Assembly (NCBI RefSeq): GCF_001427825.1
Contig: NZ_LMGT01000001.1
Coordinates: forward strand, 310,001-374,000
Length of the DNA stretch: 64,000 bases
Direction of reading: 5' to 3'
Source of the DNA: Brevundimonas sp. Root608
GTDB taxonomy: Bacteria > Pseudomonadota > Alphaproteobacteria > Caulobacterales > Caulobacteraceae
Positions within the stretch are counted from its first letter, which is position 1, and every line of letters begins with the position of its first letter. This document shows positions 24,735 through 34,030 of this stretch, one piece after another. The translations under genes were made by a program, and so were the position numbers. The notes beneath the pieces were generated by a model, which saw only the letters and a program-made list of their open reading frames with translations, was not told the origin of the DNA and made no database searches.

Positions 24735-26927
24735 GTGCAGTGTGGGCCGGGGAGGCTCGGGTTGAAGGGTCGTTGGCGTCTGTTCAGGCATGAAGCGGGC
24801 CGCGCGGCGGGCCCGCCGGCCTGGGCCTATGTGCTGCTGTTCGCGGCCTCGCAGCTGATCGGCCACTGGAACGTGGCCACCTACGGCACGGTCCTGATCT
24901 GGCTTTCCAACGGCATCATGGCTGCGGCGCTGCTGCAGTTGCATCGCCGGCCGGCGATTGGCGTCCTGTGCGTCAGCTTCCTGATCAACCTCCTCAGCAA
25001 CGCCGTCCGGGGCGACCCGGGCATGCTGATGTGGCTCAACGCGGTGATGAACGTCGGCGAGGCCGTCCTTGCGGCCCTGCTGGCCCGGCGGTTCTGCGGC
25101 GCCGCGCTGGACATGCGACGGCCGCGCCGGCTGTTCGCCTTCGGCCTGCTCGCCGCGGCGCCCGCGGTGGCCGCGACGGCTCTCGCGGGTTTCGGCCTGA
25201 CCATGCTGATCCGCCACACGCCGCTCACCGTGGCCGGCGTTTTCGGCATCTATTCCTTCGTCATCGTCGAACTGCTCGGCCTCCTGCTGGTGACGCCGGT
25301 GCTGCTGCTGATGGCGCGGGCGCATCGTTTCCACGGCACGACGCGGGCCCGCTGGCCCGAGGCGACCGCCCTGCTGGCGCTGATGCTGGCCGTCACCGGC
25401 GTCGTCTTCTGGCAGGACGACGCCCCGCTGGCCTTCCTGTGCTTCCCGCCCATGCTGCTGATCGCCCTGCGGCTGTCGCCGACGACGGCGGCGATCGCCC
25501 TGATCGGCCTTGCGACCGTCAGCGGGGTTCTGACCCTGACCGGCCACGGCCCGGTGCACCTGACCCGGCTGCTGGACATTCCGGGGCTGGAGGGCGTGAG
25601 CCCGATGCTGCGCCGGCTCGGCGTCTACAACCTTTATCTCCTCGCCATGGTGATCACCGTGCTGCCGGTCTCGACCGTCATGACCGAGCGCCGTCGGCTC
25701 GAGTCCCGCTTGCGCGCCCGGACGGTCGCCGCCCAGGAGGCCCGCCGCAAGGCCGAGGACGCCGCCGCCGCCCGTTCCCGTTTCCTGGCCATGATGAGCC
25801 ACGAGATGCGCACGCCGCTGAACGGCGTCGCCGGTTTCGCCGACGTGCTGGCCAGCCGGCCCGGCCTTGACGCCACGGCCTTGCGCCAGGCCCGCCAGAT
25901 CCGCGAATCCAGCGACGGCCTGCTGATGCTGGTCGAGGATATTCTGGACTTCGCGCGCGGCGACGACACCGTCTCCCCGGAGGCCCTGGACCTGGCCACC
26001 GTGGCGCGCGAGGCCGTCGCTCCCAGCCGGACCGCGGCCGAAGCCCGGGGACTGGCTCTGACCATCGACGACCGTCTGCCCGAAAACGCGCGCTTCATGT
26101 GCGACCGGCGAGCGCTGCGCCAGGCGCTGCACCCCATGGTCGCCAATGCGGTCAAATTCACCGAACGGGGCGAGGTCACGGTCCGTCTGGACCGGTCGCC
26201 GGACGGCGTCTGCATCCGCGTTTCGGACACAGGCGCGGGCATCGAGCCCGCGCTGTTGCCGGAACTGTTCGAGGCCTTCGCCCAGGGCGACGCCTCGATT
26301 CGCCGAAGCCACTGCGGCATGGGTCTGGGTCTTGCGCTGGTCGCCCGGCATGTCCGCCGTCTGAACGGAAGCATCGACGTCGACAGCCGGCCGGGCGAGG
26401 GAGCGACCTTCATCATCAACCTGCCCCTGCCGCGTGCGCCAGACGCCATGGCGGAGCCCGCCCGCCCCGAGCCTGAAGCCGGCGGCGAGGATGCGGGCGA
26501 GGACGCTGGCGACCGCACGCCGCGCGTGCTGGTGGTCGACGACCATCCGGTCAACCGCGAGGTCGCCCGCATCATGCTGGAAGCCTTCGGCTGCGACGTG
26601 GTCGAGGTCTGCGACGGCCAGCAGGCGATCGACGCCGTCGCCGGCCAGCCGTTCGATCTGGTGCTGATGGATGTGCGCATGCCCCACATGGACGGGCTGG
26701 AGGCGACGCGCCGCATCCGCGCCCTGCCGGGGCCCGAGAGCGGCCTCGCGATCGTGGCCATGACCGCCGACGCCATGCCCGAGGACGTGGTCCGGTGCCT
26801 GGCCTCGGGCATGAACGCCCACATGGCCAAGCCCATAAACCAGGCCGGCCTTCTGGCCGTGGTCAACCGGGCCCTGGCCGGCGAGCTTCCGGAGGCCCGG
26901 GTCACTCCCGCCGCCGAGGCCGCCTAG
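24735..26927 (+). CDS. Hybrid sensor histidine kinase with MASE1-like membrane sensor and receiver
   Basis: Inner-membrane signalling protein. Residues about 25-310 form a multi-helix MASE1-like sensor. After a coiled linker comes the HisKA box SHEMRTP with phospho-acceptor H356, an HATPase domain (N-box NAVKF, G1 DTGAGIEP, G2 GMGLGLAL), and a C-terminal receiver (VVDDHPVN, phospho-acceptor D646 in LMDVRMP, conserved K in MAKPIN). The missing partner may be a histidine phosphotransferase elsewhere. 730 residues; the start could also be TTG 24,762. Its stop overlaps the convergent GST gene by 4 bp. The signal sensed is unknown. Confidence 0.9.
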   Translation: MQCGPGRLGLKGRWRLFRHEAGRAAGPPAWAYVLLFAASQLIGHWNVATYGTVLIWLSNGIMAAALLQLHRRPAIGVLCVSFLINLLSNAVRGDPGMLMWLNAVMNVGEAVLAALLARRFCGAALDMRRPRRLFAFGLLAAAPAVAATALAGFGLTMLIRHTPLTVAGVFGIYSFVIVELLGLLLVTPVLLLMARAHRFHGTTRARWPEATALLALMLAVTGVVFWQDDAPLAFLCFPPMLLIALRLSPTTAAIALIGLATVSGVLTLTGHGPVHLTRLLDIPGLEGVSPMLRRLGVYNLYLLAMVITVLPVSTVMTERRRLESRLRARTVAAQEARRKAEDAAAARSRFLAMMSHEMRTPLNGVAGFADVLASRPGLDATALRQARQIRESSDGLLMLVEDILDFARGDDTVSPEALDLATVAREAVAPSRTAAEARGLALTIDDRLPENARFMCDRRALRQALHPMVANAVKFTERGEVTVRLDRSPDGVCIRVSDTGAGIEPALLPELFEAFAQGDASIRRSHCGMGLGLALVARHVRRLNGSIDVDSRPGEGATFIINLPLPRAPDAMAEPARPEPEAGGEDAGEDAGDRTPRVLVVDDHPVNREVARIMLEAFGCDVVEVCDGQQAIDAVAGQPFDLVLMDVRMPHMDGLEATRRIRALPGPESGLAIVAMTADAMPEDVVRCLASGMNAHMAKPINQAGLLAVVNRALAGELPEARVTPAAEAA

Positions 26928-27574
26928 CCCCCGTACCTTCCCGTCAACGGGAAGCGTTCGGCCCAGAAGGCCTCGAGCTCCGGCAGGGCGTCGACGCGCC
27001 GCATGACCGCGCCCATCCGCGGCGCGACCTCGTGAAAGCGCCTGCGGTGCGGGGTCCAGCGGCTGGCCACGGCGACATAGAGGTCCAGCACCGTCGGCTC
27101 GGGGCCGAGCAGGAACCGGTCGGGGACGATCTGGCTCTCCATCTTCGCCCAGCAGTCCGCGATCCGTTCGGCGGTGCGGGTCCTGATCAGCGCCTGGGCG
27201 GCCGGATCGGCGCCGGCCAGCCGGGCCGGATCGTCGCGAACCCAGTACATCGAGTAGACGGCGGCCGGGACGAAACACATCCAGCGCAGGAACTGCGCCC
27301 TCCGCGGATCGCAGGGCTCGGGCCCCAGCGCCGCCTCCGGATGCTGTTCGGCCAGCCAGATCAGGATCGCCGCGCTTTCGGTGATCGTTTCGCCGGCCGG
27401 CGTGATCAGCGCCGGGATCTGCCGCATCGGATTGACGACCGCGACCTTGTCGCGCTCCGCGTCGCCCTCCCAGGTCACGGCCTCGACCACGCGATAGGGC
27501 GCGCCGATCAGGGTCAGGGCGGCCTCGACCGGGACCGAGCCGGAACCGGCCGCGCCATAGACGGTGTAGGTCAT
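26924..27574 (-). CDS. Glutathione S-transferase family protein
   Basis: Cytosolic GST-fold protein, 216 residues. The thioredoxin-like N-terminal domain (MTYTVYGAAGSGS, then QIPALITP with the cis-Pro and ETITESAAIL with the glutathione-binding E-S) is followed by an all-helical domain. The ATG at 27,574 has GGAGAG 7 bp upstream and fits the family start; the open frame extends 58 codons further without similarity. The catalytic Ser or Cys is not certain, since GSGS near residue 12 is the only candidate. Detoxification role is by family only. Confidence 0.87.
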   Translation of the reverse strand: MTYTVYGAAGSGSVPVEAALTLIGAPYRVVEAVTWEGDAERDKVAVVNPMRQIPALITPAGETITESAAILIWLAEQHPEAALGPEPCDPRRAQFLRWMCFVPAAVYSMYWVRDDPARLAGADPAAQALIRTRTAERIADCWAKMESQIVPDRFLLGPEPTVLDLYVAVASRWTPHRRRFHEVAPRMGAVMRRVDALPELEAFWAERFPLTGRYGG

Positions 27575-27700
27575 CGGGACTCTCCTTCGATCACCCAAGG
27601 TAGACGCGGGGGGCCCCCGGCGCGCCCGAGAGTTCCCGCCCCCGCCATAGGCCAGGCTTGGGCTTGTCCCCAGCCGCGTCCCCAGTTGTCCGGCATCGGG

Positions 27701-27747
27701 ACACCATATGTAGCGGTCGCGGAAAAAGTGATCGCAATATAGCCGCA
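27701..27747 (+). promoter_or_regulatory. Paired NrdR boxes upstream of nrdB
   Basis: ACACCATATGTAGCGG at 27,701-27,716 matches 12 of 16 positions of the NrdR consensus, and TCGCAATATAGCCGCA at 27,732-27,747 about 8. Centres are 31 bp apart, as at nrdA. This pair is 76 bp before the nrdB start codon, a suitable place to block transcription when dATP is high. Confidence 0.62.
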
Positions 27748-27822
27748 TTTCGGCTTGGCGCCGGGCCTGTCCGACCGCATGGTGAACCCACCCTCGGATT
27801 CGCCGACAGAGCCAGTACCCCG

Positions 27823-28866
27823 ATGAACGCGCACGTCTCGATCACCCCCCCGACCGCCGGCCTGCTGACCCCGTCTGCGGCCTACAAGCCGTTCCGCTAC
27901 CCGTGGGCCTTCGACATGTGGAAGAAACAGCAGCAGGTCCACTGGATGCCTGAAGAGGTGCCGCTGGGCGAGGACTGCAAGGACTGGGCGGCCAATCTGA
28001 CGCCGTCGGAACGCAACCTGCTGACCCAGATCTTCCGCTTCTTCACCCAGGCCGACATCGAGGTCCAGGACAACTACATGGAGCGCTACGGCCGGGTGTT
28101 CAAACCGACCGAGGTCAAGATGATGCTGGCGAGCTTCGCCAACATGGAGACCATCCACATCGCCGCCTACGCCCTGCTGCTCGAGACCATCGGCATGCCC
28201 GAGAGCGAGTTCGGCGCCTTCATGGAATACGAGGCCATGCGCGACAAGCATGACTTCATGGGCAGGTTCGGGGTCGAGACCAACGGCGACATCGCCCGCA
28301 CCCTGGCCATGTTCGGCGGTTTCTCCGAGGGACTGCAGCTGTTCGCTTCCTTCGCGATGCTGATGAATTTCCCGCGCCAGAACAAGATGAAGGGCATGGG
28401 CCAGATCGTCAGCTGGTCGGTGCGCGACGAGAGCCTGCACTGCGAGGGCATCATCAAGCTGTACCACGCCTTCAACAAGGAGACCGGCGCGGTCACCCCG
28501 GCCGTGGCCGCCGACATCGTCGAATGCTGCAGGACGGTGGTCGAGATGGAGGACCGCTTCATCGACCTGGCCTTCGAGATGGGGCCGGTCAACGGCATGG
28601 TCCCCGAGGACATCAAGCAGTACATCCGCTTCATCGCCGACTGGCGCCTGCGCCAGCTGCATCTGCCGGAAGTGTTCGGGGTCAAGGAGAACCCGCTGCC
28701 GTGGCTGCAGTCGATGTTGTCCGGCGTCGAGCACGCCAACTTCTTCGAGGCCCGCGCCACCGAATACTCCAAGGCCGCCACCACCGGCGCCTGGCACGGC
28801 GCCGAGGGCGTCTGGGGCAGCTTCGACGCCATGATGAAGAAGCGGGCCGAGGGCGCGGAGGCCTGA
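27823..28866 (+). CDS. nrdB: Class Ia ribonucleotide reductase beta subunit (NrdB)
   Basis: Radical-generating di-iron subunit that serves NrdA. Iron ligands and the radical tyrosine are visible: D in QADIEV, E109-x-x-H112 followed by Y116 in METIHIAAY (the E115/H118/Y122 pattern of E. coli), E in FSEGLQL, then E and H in RDESLH. The tyrosine is retained, so a conventional stable tyrosyl radical is expected. 347 residues with no ATP-cone. ATG 27,823 is chosen as the family start. It is separated from nrdA by about 7 kb and is on the opposite strand. Confidence 0.95.
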   Translation: MNAHVSITPPTAGLLTPSAAYKPFRYPWAFDMWKKQQQVHWMPEEVPLGEDCKDWAANLTPSERNLLTQIFRFFTQADIEVQDNYMERYGRVFKPTEVKMMLASFANMETIHIAAYALLLETIGMPESEFGAFMEYEAMRDKHDFMGRFGVETNGDIARTLAMFGGFSEGLQLFASFAMLMNFPRQNKMKGMGQIVSWSVRDESLHCEGIIKLYHAFNKETGAVTPAVAADIVECCRTVVEMEDRFIDLAFEMGPVNGMVPEDIKQYIRFIADWRLRQLHLPEVFGVKENPLPWLQSMLSGVEHANFFEARATEYSKAATTGAWHGAEGVWGSFDAMMKKRAEGAEA

Positions 28867-28876
28867 ACGGCGGAAT

Positions 28877-29635
28877 TCAGATCCCGGCGAACCACTCGTA
28901 GCCACGGTCTTCCCAATAGCCGCCCTTGCCGCCGCCGATGTGGTCGAAGCGCTCCACCGCCTCGATGCGCCGGATGTATTTGGCGTGCTTGTAGCCGATC
29001 TGCCGCTCGACCCTCAGCCGCAGCGGGGCGCCGTGCGGGACCGGCAGGGTCTCGCCGTTCATGCCGTACGCCAAGATGGTCTGGGGGTGCCGGGCGTCGA
29101 TCAGGTCGATGCTCTCATAGTACCGCTCGCCGTCCTCGCGCTGATCCAGGGCGTCGAAACAGTGGAAGACGATGTAGCGGGCCTCGGGCTTCAGGCCCGC
29201 CTCGTCCAGCAGGGTCTCCAGCCGCACGCCGGTCCATTCGCCGATCGAGGTCCAGCCCTCGACGCAGTCGTGCTTGGTGATCTGGCTCTGCGCCGGACGG
29301 GCGCGCAGTTCGGCCAGGCTCAGCGACAGCGGCCGCTCCACCAGACCGTCGATGATCAGCCGGTAGTCGGCGAAGCCGCCGGCCTTGAGCGCCGCATAGT
29401 CGGCGGCCGCCGGATCGATCGAGCCATTGGTCCGGAAGTCCGGTGAAATCTCGGCCCGGCTGTAGGTCGGGGCCAGGGCGTCGCGCGGGATCAGCAGGCG
29501 TTGCGCCCGCCGCGTCAGTCCCTCGCCCATGCGCCGCGCCTGCTCCGCCAGACTGGTCCCCGCCTGCCCGCAGGCGGACAGCAGGGCGGTCGCGGCGGTG
29601 GCGACAGCGCCGGTCAGCCAGCGGCGGCGGTTCAT
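28877..29635 (-). CDS. Molybdopterin-dependent oxidoreductase (MsrP/YedY-like), exported
   Basis: Periplasmic Mo-enzyme of the sulfite-oxidase fold. The molybdenum-ligand cysteine is C124 in KHDCVEGW, followed by IGEWTGV, and later IDLIDARHPQTILAYGMNG, as in MsrP/YedY relatives. The N-terminus MNRRRWLTG is a Tat twin-arginine signal, ending in a lipobox-like LLSAC, so the enzyme may be a Tat-exported lipoprotein. MsrP repairs oxidised methionine, but this subgroup is diverse and the substrate is unproven. It follows the cytochrome gene with an ATGA overlap. Confidence 0.85.
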   Translation of the reverse strand: MNRRRWLTGAVATAATALLSACGQAGTSLAEQARRMGEGLTRRAQRLLIPRDALAPTYSRAEISPDFRTNGSIDPAAADYAALKAGGFADYRLIIDGLVERPLSLSLAELRARPAQSQITKHDCVEGWTSIGEWTGVRLETLLDEAGLKPEARYIVFHCFDALDQREDGERYYESIDLIDARHPQTILAYGMNGETLPVPHGAPLRLRVERQIGYKHAKYIRRIEAVERFDHIGGGKGGYWEDRGYEWFAGI

Positions 29636-30462
29636 GATCCGTCTCCCTCATCGACCCGGCGCCGGAGCTTCGGCCCGGCGGTCGAGCCGGGCGGCTGGAT
29701 CACGAACCAGCCGGTGATCATCGACCGCATGTTGTTTAACGGGCCCGTCCAGATCACCAGGCCGACGTGGATGACGATGAAGCCGACGATCAGGCCGGCC
29801 GAGATGAAATGCAGCGTCCGCGCCGACTGCCGCCCGCCCATGATCTCCAGCAGCACACCGCCCACGGCGTTGAAGCCGGGCGACATCGACAGGCCCGTGA
29901 TCAGCATCATCGGCAGGATGATCAGGATCATCGCCGCATAGGCCAGCTTCTGGATCACATTATAGGCGCGGGCGTGATCGTCGGTCGGAAAGTGAAAGCG
30001 GGCGTGTTCCGCCATCGATGCGCCCAACCCCTTCAGCTCCGTCGCGGTCGGCCAGATGCGGCGGCCGAGCCGCCCTGTCAGGACGCTGTACGCCAGATAG
30101 ACCAGCCCGTTGGCCACGAAGATCCAGGCGAACAGGAAGTGATAATTCCGCGCCTCCGCAAGGTTGCGGCCCTGCGGGATCAGCAGCCAGTTCGGCAGCG
30201 GGGGGATGCTGACCCACGGATCGGCGAAGGTCGAGCGAACGCCCCAGTAGAGGTGGGGATGGGCCAGCAGGATGTTCAGCCCGCTCATGATCAGCACCAC
30301 GACGGCGACAGCGTTCAGCCAGTGGCCGATCCGCACCGGCGGCGGATGGCGATAGGTATCCGTCCGGCCGCCCCGCAGAGAACGGTCAGCGCGCCGGCCG
30401 GAGCGCCCGGCGCGGCGGCTTTCAGCGTCGTCCACAGGCGGGTCCGCGGCGGTGTCGGTCAT
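29632..30462 (-). CDS. Cytochrome b561-type membrane subunit
   Basis: Di-haem cytochrome b of the Ni/Fe-hydrogenase or formate-dehydrogenase gamma type, with four or more membrane helices. Likely haem-ligand histidines are in RIGHWLNAV, ARNYHFLF and the paired LHFISAGL...VIHVGL. A basic, cytoplasmic N-terminal extension of about 35 residues is rich in Arg and Asp. Its stop codon overlaps the start of the molybdoenzyme gene, which it should feed with electrons from the quinone pool. 276 residues. It is not close to the E. coli MsrQ subtype. Confidence 0.85.
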   Translation of the reverse strand: MTDTAADPPVDDAESRRAGRSGRRADRSLRGGRTDTYRHPPPVRIGHWLNAVAVVVLIMSGLNILLAHPHLYWGVRSTFADPWVSIPPLPNWLLIPQGRNLAEARNYHFLFAWIFVANGLVYLAYSVLTGRLGRRIWPTATELKGLGASMAEHARFHFPTDDHARAYNVIQKLAYAAMILIILPMMLITGLSMSPGFNAVGGVLLEIMGGRQSARTLHFISAGLIVGFIVIHVGLVIWTGPLNNMRSMITGWFVIQPPGSTAGPKLRRRVDEGDGS

Positions 30463-30533
30463 GGTCGCTCCGGCGCAGATCGACGCCTGCGTCGAAGCTA
30501 CGACGAAGCGGGCCGAAAGGTTACCGGCCGACG

Positions 30534-31013
30534 TCAGTATTTTGCGGGCGGGGTCGTCACGCAGACGCGGCGCTCGCGCTCGCAGGCGGCGACCTCGGCT
30601 TCCCAGGCGGCGCGGGCCCGCTCATAGGCCGCGCGGGCAGAGTTGGAAGCCGCGAGGTCCGCTTCATACTGGGCGCGCTGTGTTTCCAGCCGGGCGGTCT
30701 CTTCGCGCCACCGGGCGCTCTGGCGCTCGAACGTCGCGGCGGCCTCGGCCTCGGCCCGTTCGGCGGCGGCGTTCCGGGCCGCGATCTCCGCGTTCAGCCG
30801 GATAGTCTCGGCGACCTCGGCCGGGTTCTGCTCGGCGTCCGGCGCCGATCTGTAGCTCTCGCCGCGCTGGCGCAGCCATTCCTCCGAGCCGGGCGCCGTG
30901 TTCACGGGCCCGGGCTTGCCCGAGACGGTCGCCTGCGGCGGAGTGGTCTGGGCCAGCACAGGCGTGGCGGCCAGCACGAGCGCGGCGCCGGCGGCGAGGG
31001 TGAAGCGGATCAT
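30534..31013 (-). CDS. Secreted Ala/Glu/Arg-rich coiled-coil protein, unknown function
   Basis: A 159-residue protein with a clean signal peptide (residues 1-21, ending VLAQ). The mature part has a long helical stretch of alternating A, E and R residues (about 60-140) that should form a coiled coil, and a C-terminal pair of Cys (VAACERERRVC) that may form a disulfide. Family not recognised. The ATG at 31,013 begins the signal peptide; upstream frame is open but unlikely to be coding. Probably periplasmic. Confidence 0.75.
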   Translation of the reverse strand: MIRFTLAAGAALVLAATPVLAQTTPPQATVSGKPGPVNTAPGSEEWLRQRGESYRSAPDAEQNPAEVAETIRLNAEIAARNAAAERAEAEAAATFERQSARWREETARLETQRAQYEADLAASNSARAAYERARAAWEAEVAACERERRVCVTTPPAKY

Positions 31014-31116
31014 GAAAGCCTCCTTCAGGCGAAAAAGCGTCGCCGTGAAGCTGGGCGGTTTCGCGGCGGTCCGCCAGCCATAACGCCGTTCAAGCGATTT
31101 GGAGCCGGCCCGGGCG

Positions 31117-32580
31117 TCAGTGCGGAAGGCGCAATTCAAAGGTGGTGCCCGCCGGTCCGGTCTCGACCAGCGTCAGCGCTCCGCCGTGACTGGCCGCCAG
31201 TTCGCGCGAAATGGCCAGACCCAGGCCGGCCCCGTCCGAGGCGCGGCCGCTGACGAAGGGCTCGAACAGGCTTCCGGACAGGCGCGGCGGAATCCCCGGT
31301 CCGTCGTCGGCGATGCGGATGATGCAGTCGCCGTCGTCGCCCGAGACGGTGACCCGGACCGCGCCCTTGCGGCCGGTGCGCCGGGTGGCGTCGCCCTCGA
31401 TCGCCTGCCGCGCGTTGCGCATCAGGTTGACGAGGATGCGGTGCAGCTGATCGGGATCCGCCTGGACGGCGAAGCGGGCGGGAATGGCCCGGGTCAGGCG
31501 CACGCCCTCCGGCGTCAGGCCCGCGTCTTCCGCGGCGGCGGCGATGGCGGCGCCGAGGGGGATGCGGACCCGCTGGGGCGCGGGCTCCTCGCTCTTGCCG
31601 TACTCCAGCACATTGCGCGACAGGGCGGCGGCGCGTCCCAGGGCGCGCTCCAGCCGGGGCAGGACCTTCGCGACTTCGGGATCGGGAGAATCGGCCAGTC
31701 TCTCGGAGGCGAGCTGGGCCGAGGTCAGCATGTTGCGCAGGTCGTGATTGATCTTGGCCACAGCCTCGCCCAGCGCCACCAGCCGCGCGCGGGAGCGCAG
31801 GGAGACGCGCACCTCCTCCTGCATCCGCGCCAGTTCGCGCTCGACCCGCCCGATCTCGTCGTGCCGGTCGCTGGGCGGATCGCCTTCCGCCTCCGGATCG
31901 AGAGCGAAATGCTCGATGGAGCGGGTCACCCGCCGCAGCGGCTGCAGCACCAGGAAGGCCAGGCCGCCGTACAGCAGCCCGCCCGCCACCAGCGAGATCA
32001 GCAGCGACATCAGCAGGCTGTTCAGCAGGAAGGCCCGCAGTTCCTGCTTCAGCGGCTGGGCCGGGGCCAGGATCTCGATGAAGTCGCCCGAGCGGTATCG
32101 CGGCCGGGCCTGAACACGAATGGACCGGTCCGGATGGCCGAACAGGGTGCGCCACGGGTCCAGGGTGCGGGCCACGGGCCGGCTCTGGCGCAGATCGATC
32201 AGGTCGGGCGTGCGCGGCAGATTGGGCGCCTGCAGCAACAGCCGCCGCACGCCCTGGTCGCCGACGACCACGGCCTGCACCCCGCCGATGGCCAGCAGCT
32301 GTTCCGCCGTCTCGTCCTCGACCGCCGAATAGGGCAGGGCCTCGACCCCGACCGAGGCCAGTTCGGCCGACTGCAGCCGGTCCAGCAGCCAGCGCTCATG
32401 GAAGCTCGCGGCGCTGGGGGCGATGATCAGGATCTCCACGACCACGGTGAAGACGAAGGTCAGCAGCAGCAGCCGCCAGGCCAGGGCGTCCGGCGCGTGA
32501 AACTTCAGCCGCTCGCGCCAGTCGGCGGGCACGCGCAGGGTCCGCCGCAGGTCGCTCAGCAGGGGCCGGAAGCGGTTCAT
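31117..32580 (-). CDS. Membrane sensor histidine kinase
   Basis: A 487-residue two-component kinase. Helix 1 (about residues 35-55) and helix 2 (about 185-210) flank a periplasmic sensor domain; a HAMP-like linker follows. The phospho-acceptor is H279 in AKINHDLRN, followed by an HATPase domain with NLMRNARQAI (N box), DDGPGIPP (G1) and GAGLGLAIS (G2). HDLRN is a variant of the usual HELRT box. No response regulator is linked, so it is an orphan here. Confidence 0.9.
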   Translation of the reverse strand: MNRFRPLLSDLRRTLRVPADWRERLKFHAPDALAWRLLLLTFVFTVVVEILIIAPSAASFHERWLLDRLQSAELASVGVEALPYSAVEDETAEQLLAIGGVQAVVVGDQGVRRLLLQAPNLPRTPDLIDLRQSRPVARTLDPWRTLFGHPDRSIRVQARPRYRSGDFIEILAPAQPLKQELRAFLLNSLLMSLLISLVAGGLLYGGLAFLVLQPLRRVTRSIEHFALDPEAEGDPPSDRHDEIGRVERELARMQEEVRVSLRSRARLVALGEAVAKINHDLRNMLTSAQLASERLADSPDPEVAKVLPRLERALGRAAALSRNVLEYGKSEEPAPQRVRIPLGAAIAAAAEDAGLTPEGVRLTRAIPARFAVQADPDQLHRILVNLMRNARQAIEGDATRRTGRKGAVRVTVSGDDGDCIIRIADDGPGIPPRLSGSLFEPFVSGRASDGAGLGLAISRELAASHGGALTLVETGPAGTTFELRLPH

Positions 32581-32620
32581 GCGCCGCTTAACGCAAAGCT
32601 CGGGCCAAAAGCTGCGCCGT

Positions 32621-33343
32621 TCATGTCGCCGCCTTCCGGCCCAGGGCCCTCTGCAGTCCCTTGAGACCGAACGGAAGGACCACCGCCAGCACGAAGACGC
32701 CCGCCATCGGGGCCCAGAACTGGCCGAACAGGGCCTGGAAGTCCGGGTCCGGGTTGGTCATCAACAGCTCGTTCAGCCGCGATCCGATCCAGCAGTAGAT
32801 GATGTGGGCCGGCAGCAGGCCGACGACCGTGGCGACGGTATAGGGGGTCAGCCGCACGGCCATGATCCCAGCGGCGACATTGATCATGTGAAACGGCACC
32901 ACCACGGCCAGGCGCGAGGCCAGGACGTACCAGAAGGTGTCCCGGTCGATGGCGTCGCAGACTTTCTGCATCAGGCCCCTGTCGCGTTCGGCCTTCTTCC
33001 TCAGCGCCTCGCCCAGCGCCGACCGGGCCACGGCATAGACGATCAGGGCGCCGACGGTGGCGGCGATGGAGGTGGAGACGCCGCCGACCCAGGGGCCGAA
33101 CAGATAACCGGCCGTGATGGTGACGAAGAAGACGCCGGGCACCACGCTGGCCGTCAGGACGGCGAACACGGCCATCAGGATCAGCAGGCTCAGGATGTAG
33201 TTGGCGTCCTTGAAGGCGTGAAACCCGGCCCCGTGGTCGCGTATGGTGTCGAGGGACAGATAGCGGTTCCAGCCCATGGCGAAGATCAGGGCGATGACGC
33301 CGGCCAGTACGATCAGAGGCGCAAAGCGTTTGAACCGGTTCAT
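32621..33343 (-). CDS. TVP38/TMEM64 (DedA-like) family membrane protein
   Basis: A 240-residue polytopic protein of the SNARE-associated/VTT domain family. Key patterns: [22 protein letters not shown] with the re-entrant Gly-Phe, [18 protein letters not shown], and a final LPAHIIYC and [10 protein letters not shown]. Family members are proposed to move lipids or small anions and support envelope integrity; the specific role here is unknown. The ATG at 33,343 is the family start. Divergent from rpmH, sharing a 119-bp intergenic region. Confidence 0.85.
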   Translation of the reverse strand: MNRFKRFAPLIVLAGVIALIFAMGWNRYLSLDTIRDHGAGFHAFKDANYILSLLILMAVFAVLTASVVPGVFFVTITAGYLFGPWVGGVSTSIAATVGALIVYAVARSALGEALRKKAERDRGLMQKVCDAIDRDTFWYVLASRLAVVVPFHMINVAAGIMAVRLTPYTVATVVGLLPAHIIYCWIGSRLNELLMTNPDPDFQALFGQFWAPMAGVFVLAVVLPFGLKGLQRALGRKAAT

Positions 33344-33370
33344 TCTCTCTCCGCCGAAGGGCTGTTGGCG

Positions 33371-33399
33371 TTGACAGTTCAGGCCCTGCCGCTTATACG
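33371..33399 (+). promoter_or_regulatory. Sigma-70-type promoter for rpmH
   Basis: TTGACA (33,371-33,376), 17-bp spacer, TATACG (33,394-33,399), ending 63 bp before the rpmH GTG. The -35 is perfect consensus, suiting a strongly expressed ribosomal gene. Confidence 0.75.
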
Positions 33400-33462
33400 C
33401 CCGCCCTTCCCGCGACGGACGTCTTTCCGTCGCCCCTCTGTATTCAGTCCCAGGAGCCGAAC

Positions 33463-33597
33463 GTGAAGCGGACCTATCAGCCGTCGCGACTCGTGCGCAA
33501 GCGCCGTCACGGCTTCCGTTCGCGGATGGCCACCAAGAACGGACAGAAGATCGTTGCGCGTCGTCGCGCCAAGGGCCGCAAGCGCCTGACGGCCTAA
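33463..33597 (+). CDS. rpmH: 50S ribosomal protein L34
   Basis: A 44-residue, strongly basic protein beginning [18 protein letters not shown], the unmistakable L34 sequence. GTG start at 33,463 with CAGGAG 6 bp upstream. First gene of the rpmH-rnpA-yidC-engB cluster. Confidence 0.98.
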   Translation: MKRTYQPSRLVRKRRHGFRSRMATKNGQKIVARRRAKGRKRLTA

Positions 33598-33611
33598 GTC
33601 GTCCGGCGCCT

Positions 33612-34025
33612 GTGCTCGGGCGCATGGCCGAACTCTTCAAAATCGAACGCATGACTTCGCGGCCCCAGTTCCTGGCGGCCGCGAAGGGCGTTTCAGAGGC
33701 CCGCGGCGCCGTGGTCGTGCAGCGGCTGGACCGCGGCGACGAACGGCCCGTCGTGCGGCTGGGTTTCACCGCCACGCGCAAGGTCGGCAACGCCGTCATC
33801 CGCAACCGCGCCAAACGCCGCCTGAGGGAAGCCGCCCGCGCCATGGCGCCCCTGTTGGCGGTCCCCGGCAGCGACTATGTCTTCATCGCCCGCGCGGGCA
33901 CGGCCGACCGTCCCTGGGACCGTTTGCTTGACGATGTGAAATCGGCGCTTACAAGGCTCGCGACCCCGCGGCCGGCGCCAAAGACGGCGCCCACGACGCC
34001 CGCAACCGCCGGCCAGGATTCCTGA
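33612..34025 (+). CDS. rnpA: Ribonuclease P protein component
   Basis: Protein cofactor of RNase P, which matures tRNA 5' ends. The RNR motif is intact: [17 protein letters not shown]. Two starts are possible: GTG 33,612 or ATG 33,624, with no clear ribosome site to choose between them. It begins 14 bp after rpmH and has a Pro/Thr-rich C-terminal tail (about 20 residues). yidC starts 5 bp later. Confidence 0.95.
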   Translation: MLGRMAELFKIERMTSRPQFLAAAKGVSEARGAVVVQRLDRGDERPVVRLGFTATRKVGNAVIRNRAKRRLREAARAMAPLLAVPGSDYVFIARAGTADRPWDRLLDDVKSALTRLATPRPAPKTAPTTPATAGQDS

Positions 34026-34030
34026 TCTCC

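Noticed and set aside
24708..27278. 856-residue minus-strand open frame opposite the hybrid kinase
   Set aside because: Antisense shadow with low-complexity Gln/Gly/His/Arg content.
33344..33462. Possible dnaA/origin site next to rpmH
   Set aside because: rpmH is near dnaA in many bacteria, but no DnaA-box cluster or dnaA gene is present here.
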